Source: Lysobacterales bacterium (GTDB lineage: Bacteria; Pseudomonadota; Gammaproteobacteria; Xanthomonadales; SZUA-5). Taken from it: a DNA stretch of 5,870 nt. Made by a program: the position numbers and the translations under genes. A model generated the notes under the pieces. It was not told where the DNA came from. It worked only from the letters and a program-made list of their open reading frames with translations, and did not search any database. The stretch is from positions 1 through 5,870 of the forward strand of contig JANJUH010000232.1 of NCBI GenBank assembly GCA_024710675.1, read 5' to 3'. This document shows, in pieces, positions 5,364 to 5,870 of this stretch. How positions within the stretch are numbered: position 1 is the stretch's first letter; every line of letters starts with the position of its first letter.

Positions 5364-5480
5364 TCACTGCGCGTCCGGTGCTTCCGGCGGCTCCTCGGGC
5401 ATCACCAGCGGGCCCTTGCTGCCGCAGGCGGCGAGCAGCGTCAGCAGGGTCGCGATCAGCAGCAGTCGGGGCAGGCGCAT
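5364..5480 (-). CDS. lptM: LptM-type small lipoprotein (formerly YifL)
   Basis: This is a 38-residue lipoprotein precursor. Residues 1-18 are a signal peptide (Arg2, Arg5, then a Leu-rich core) ending in the lipobox LAAC with Cys19. The mature start CGSKGPLVMP matches the CG.KGPL..P signature of LptM/YifL, which in E. coli is an outer-membrane lipoprotein that binds the LptD-LptE translocon and helps its oxidative assembly. The acidic, Pro-rich tail (PEEPPEAPDAQ) makes the mature protein only 20 residues. E. coli LptM is longer (67-residue precursor), but most of the conserved part is this N-terminus. The ATG at 5480-5478 is chosen because it places the signal peptide correctly. Its ribosome site is weak. 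Location immediately before dapF matches the gammaproteobacterial arrangement and is the strongest support beyond the motif. It is missed easily because a longer spurious frame covers it. Confidence 0.85.
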   Translation of the reverse strand: MRLPRLLLIATLLTLLAACGSKGPLVMPEEPPEAPDAQ

Positions 5481-5509
5481 CGGAGCATCCGGTGGGGGCG
5501 CATGCCGAC

Positions 5510-5515
5510 AGTATA
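5510..5515 (-). promoter_or_regulatory. Candidate -10 element for the lptM-dapF-DUF484-xerC-pyrF operon
   Basis: TATACT on the minus strand (5515-5510) matches the sigma70 -10 consensus at 5 of 6 positions and stands out in a very GC-rich gap. Transcription would begin near 5503, leaving a leader of about 23 nt before the lptM ATG. I find no convincing -35 hexamer at 16-18 nt (the region is GGGCGG-like), so the promoter may need an activator or be weak. The 58-nt gap after the upstream gene shows no terminator hairpin, so read-through from upstream is also possible. Confidence 0.4.
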
Positions 5516-5538
5516 GGCACCCGCCCTGTGCGCCGCCC

Positions 5539-5870
5539 TCAGCCGCTGGCCGGCAGCGGCTCGGCCCCGGCCTCACGTCGGGCCAGTTCGAGCAAGGGCT
5601 TGCCGCCAGGGCTGGCGACAGCCGGCGCCGTGACCCGGCTGGCCAGGAAGCGCGCCGCGCGCAGGCCAAGTTCGCGCTCGCCGGGCTCGAGGCCCTCCAC
5701 GGTCGCCTGGATCACGCCACCGGCAACGGCCTTCAAGGCGTGCGCCCGCTGCCAGTCGACGCCGACGCGCGGGTCGCGATCGAAGAAGGTGGCGATGCCG
5801 GTTTCGGCATTCCAGCCCGGCATCAGGGTGGGCTCGGACTCCTCGACGCCCGCGATGTCGGCCAGCCCGC
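5539..5870 (-). CDS. C-terminal end of an unrecognised protein (gene runs off the right edge)
   Basis: On the minus strand a frame is open from the right edge to a TGA at 5541-5539, giving 109 residues. It probably enters from outside, because it continues upstream of the first in-window ATG (5823) with plausible protein sequence (GLADIAGVEESEPTL). The piece contains an aromatic motif GWNAETGIATFFDRDPRVG, then an Ala-rich helical part (VDWQRAHALKAVAGG, ARFLASR) and a Pro/Ala/Glu-rich tail. No cysteine, membrane segment or known catalytic motif is visible. It is not the end of LysA, CyaA or CyaY, the usual neighbours of this locus as I remember them. It reads in the same direction as lptM, 58 nt upstream, so it could share its transcript. 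Coding status is supported by the plausible composition and by the lack of a better frame. Confidence 0.6.
   Translation of the reverse strand, partial: GLADIAGVEESEPTLMPGWNAETGIATFFDRDPRVGVDWQRAHALKAVAGGVIQATVEGLEPGERELGLRAARFLASRVTAPAVASPGGKPLLELARREAGAEPLPASG

Overview
The window looks like chromosomal housekeeping DNA from a high-GC gammaproteobacterium. The evidence is gene order (an LptM-type lipoprotein, then dapF, a DUF484 gene and xerC), a PlsB-type glycerol-3-phosphate acyltransferase, and a pair of REP-like palindromes of the kind common in Xanthomonadales/Lysobacterales and Pseudomonas. Placement in Xanthomonadales/Lysobacterales is an inference, not a proof. All supported genes lie on the minus strand, so transcription runs from the right edge to the left edge. 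The long plus-strand open frames are antisense shadows produced by high GC at third codon positions.

Right edge: 5870-5539 holds the C-terminal end of an unrecognised protein. After a 58-nt gap with a good -10-like hexamer comes a compact five-gene run: lptM (5480-5364), dapF (5349-4519), a DUF484 gene (4522-3845, overlapping dapF by 4 nt), xerC (GTG start, 3838-2885) and pyrF (2850-2119). Gaps are 34 nt or less, so one transcript is likely. The genes serve outer-membrane LPS-transport assembly (lptM), lysine and peptidoglycan precursor synthesis (dapF), chromosome dimer resolution (xerC) and UMP synthesis (pyrF). PyrF in the last position is the least expected member.

Middle: 2118-1683 is a 436-bp stretch without a convincing gene. 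In transcription order it holds an AT-rich 3' region with a small hairpin, a strong intrinsic terminator with a T-rich tail, an inverted pair of REP-like palindromes, a tract that is strikingly C-rich and G-poor on the transcribed strand (a possible Rho loading site), and a weak promoter-like sequence.

Left: a second probable operon begins with an unrecognised 301-residue lipoprotein (1682-777), followed 38 nt later by plsB (738 to beyond position 1). Only the N-terminal 246 residues of PlsB are present. The catalytic HX4D acyltransferase motif is expected just outside the window. Both products act at the envelope.

I see no phage, insertion sequence, CRISPR array, tRNA, rRNA or defence system. 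I do not think the window contains a clearly new multi-gene system. The most unusual material is the structured intergenic region and the unknown lipoprotein next to plsB.
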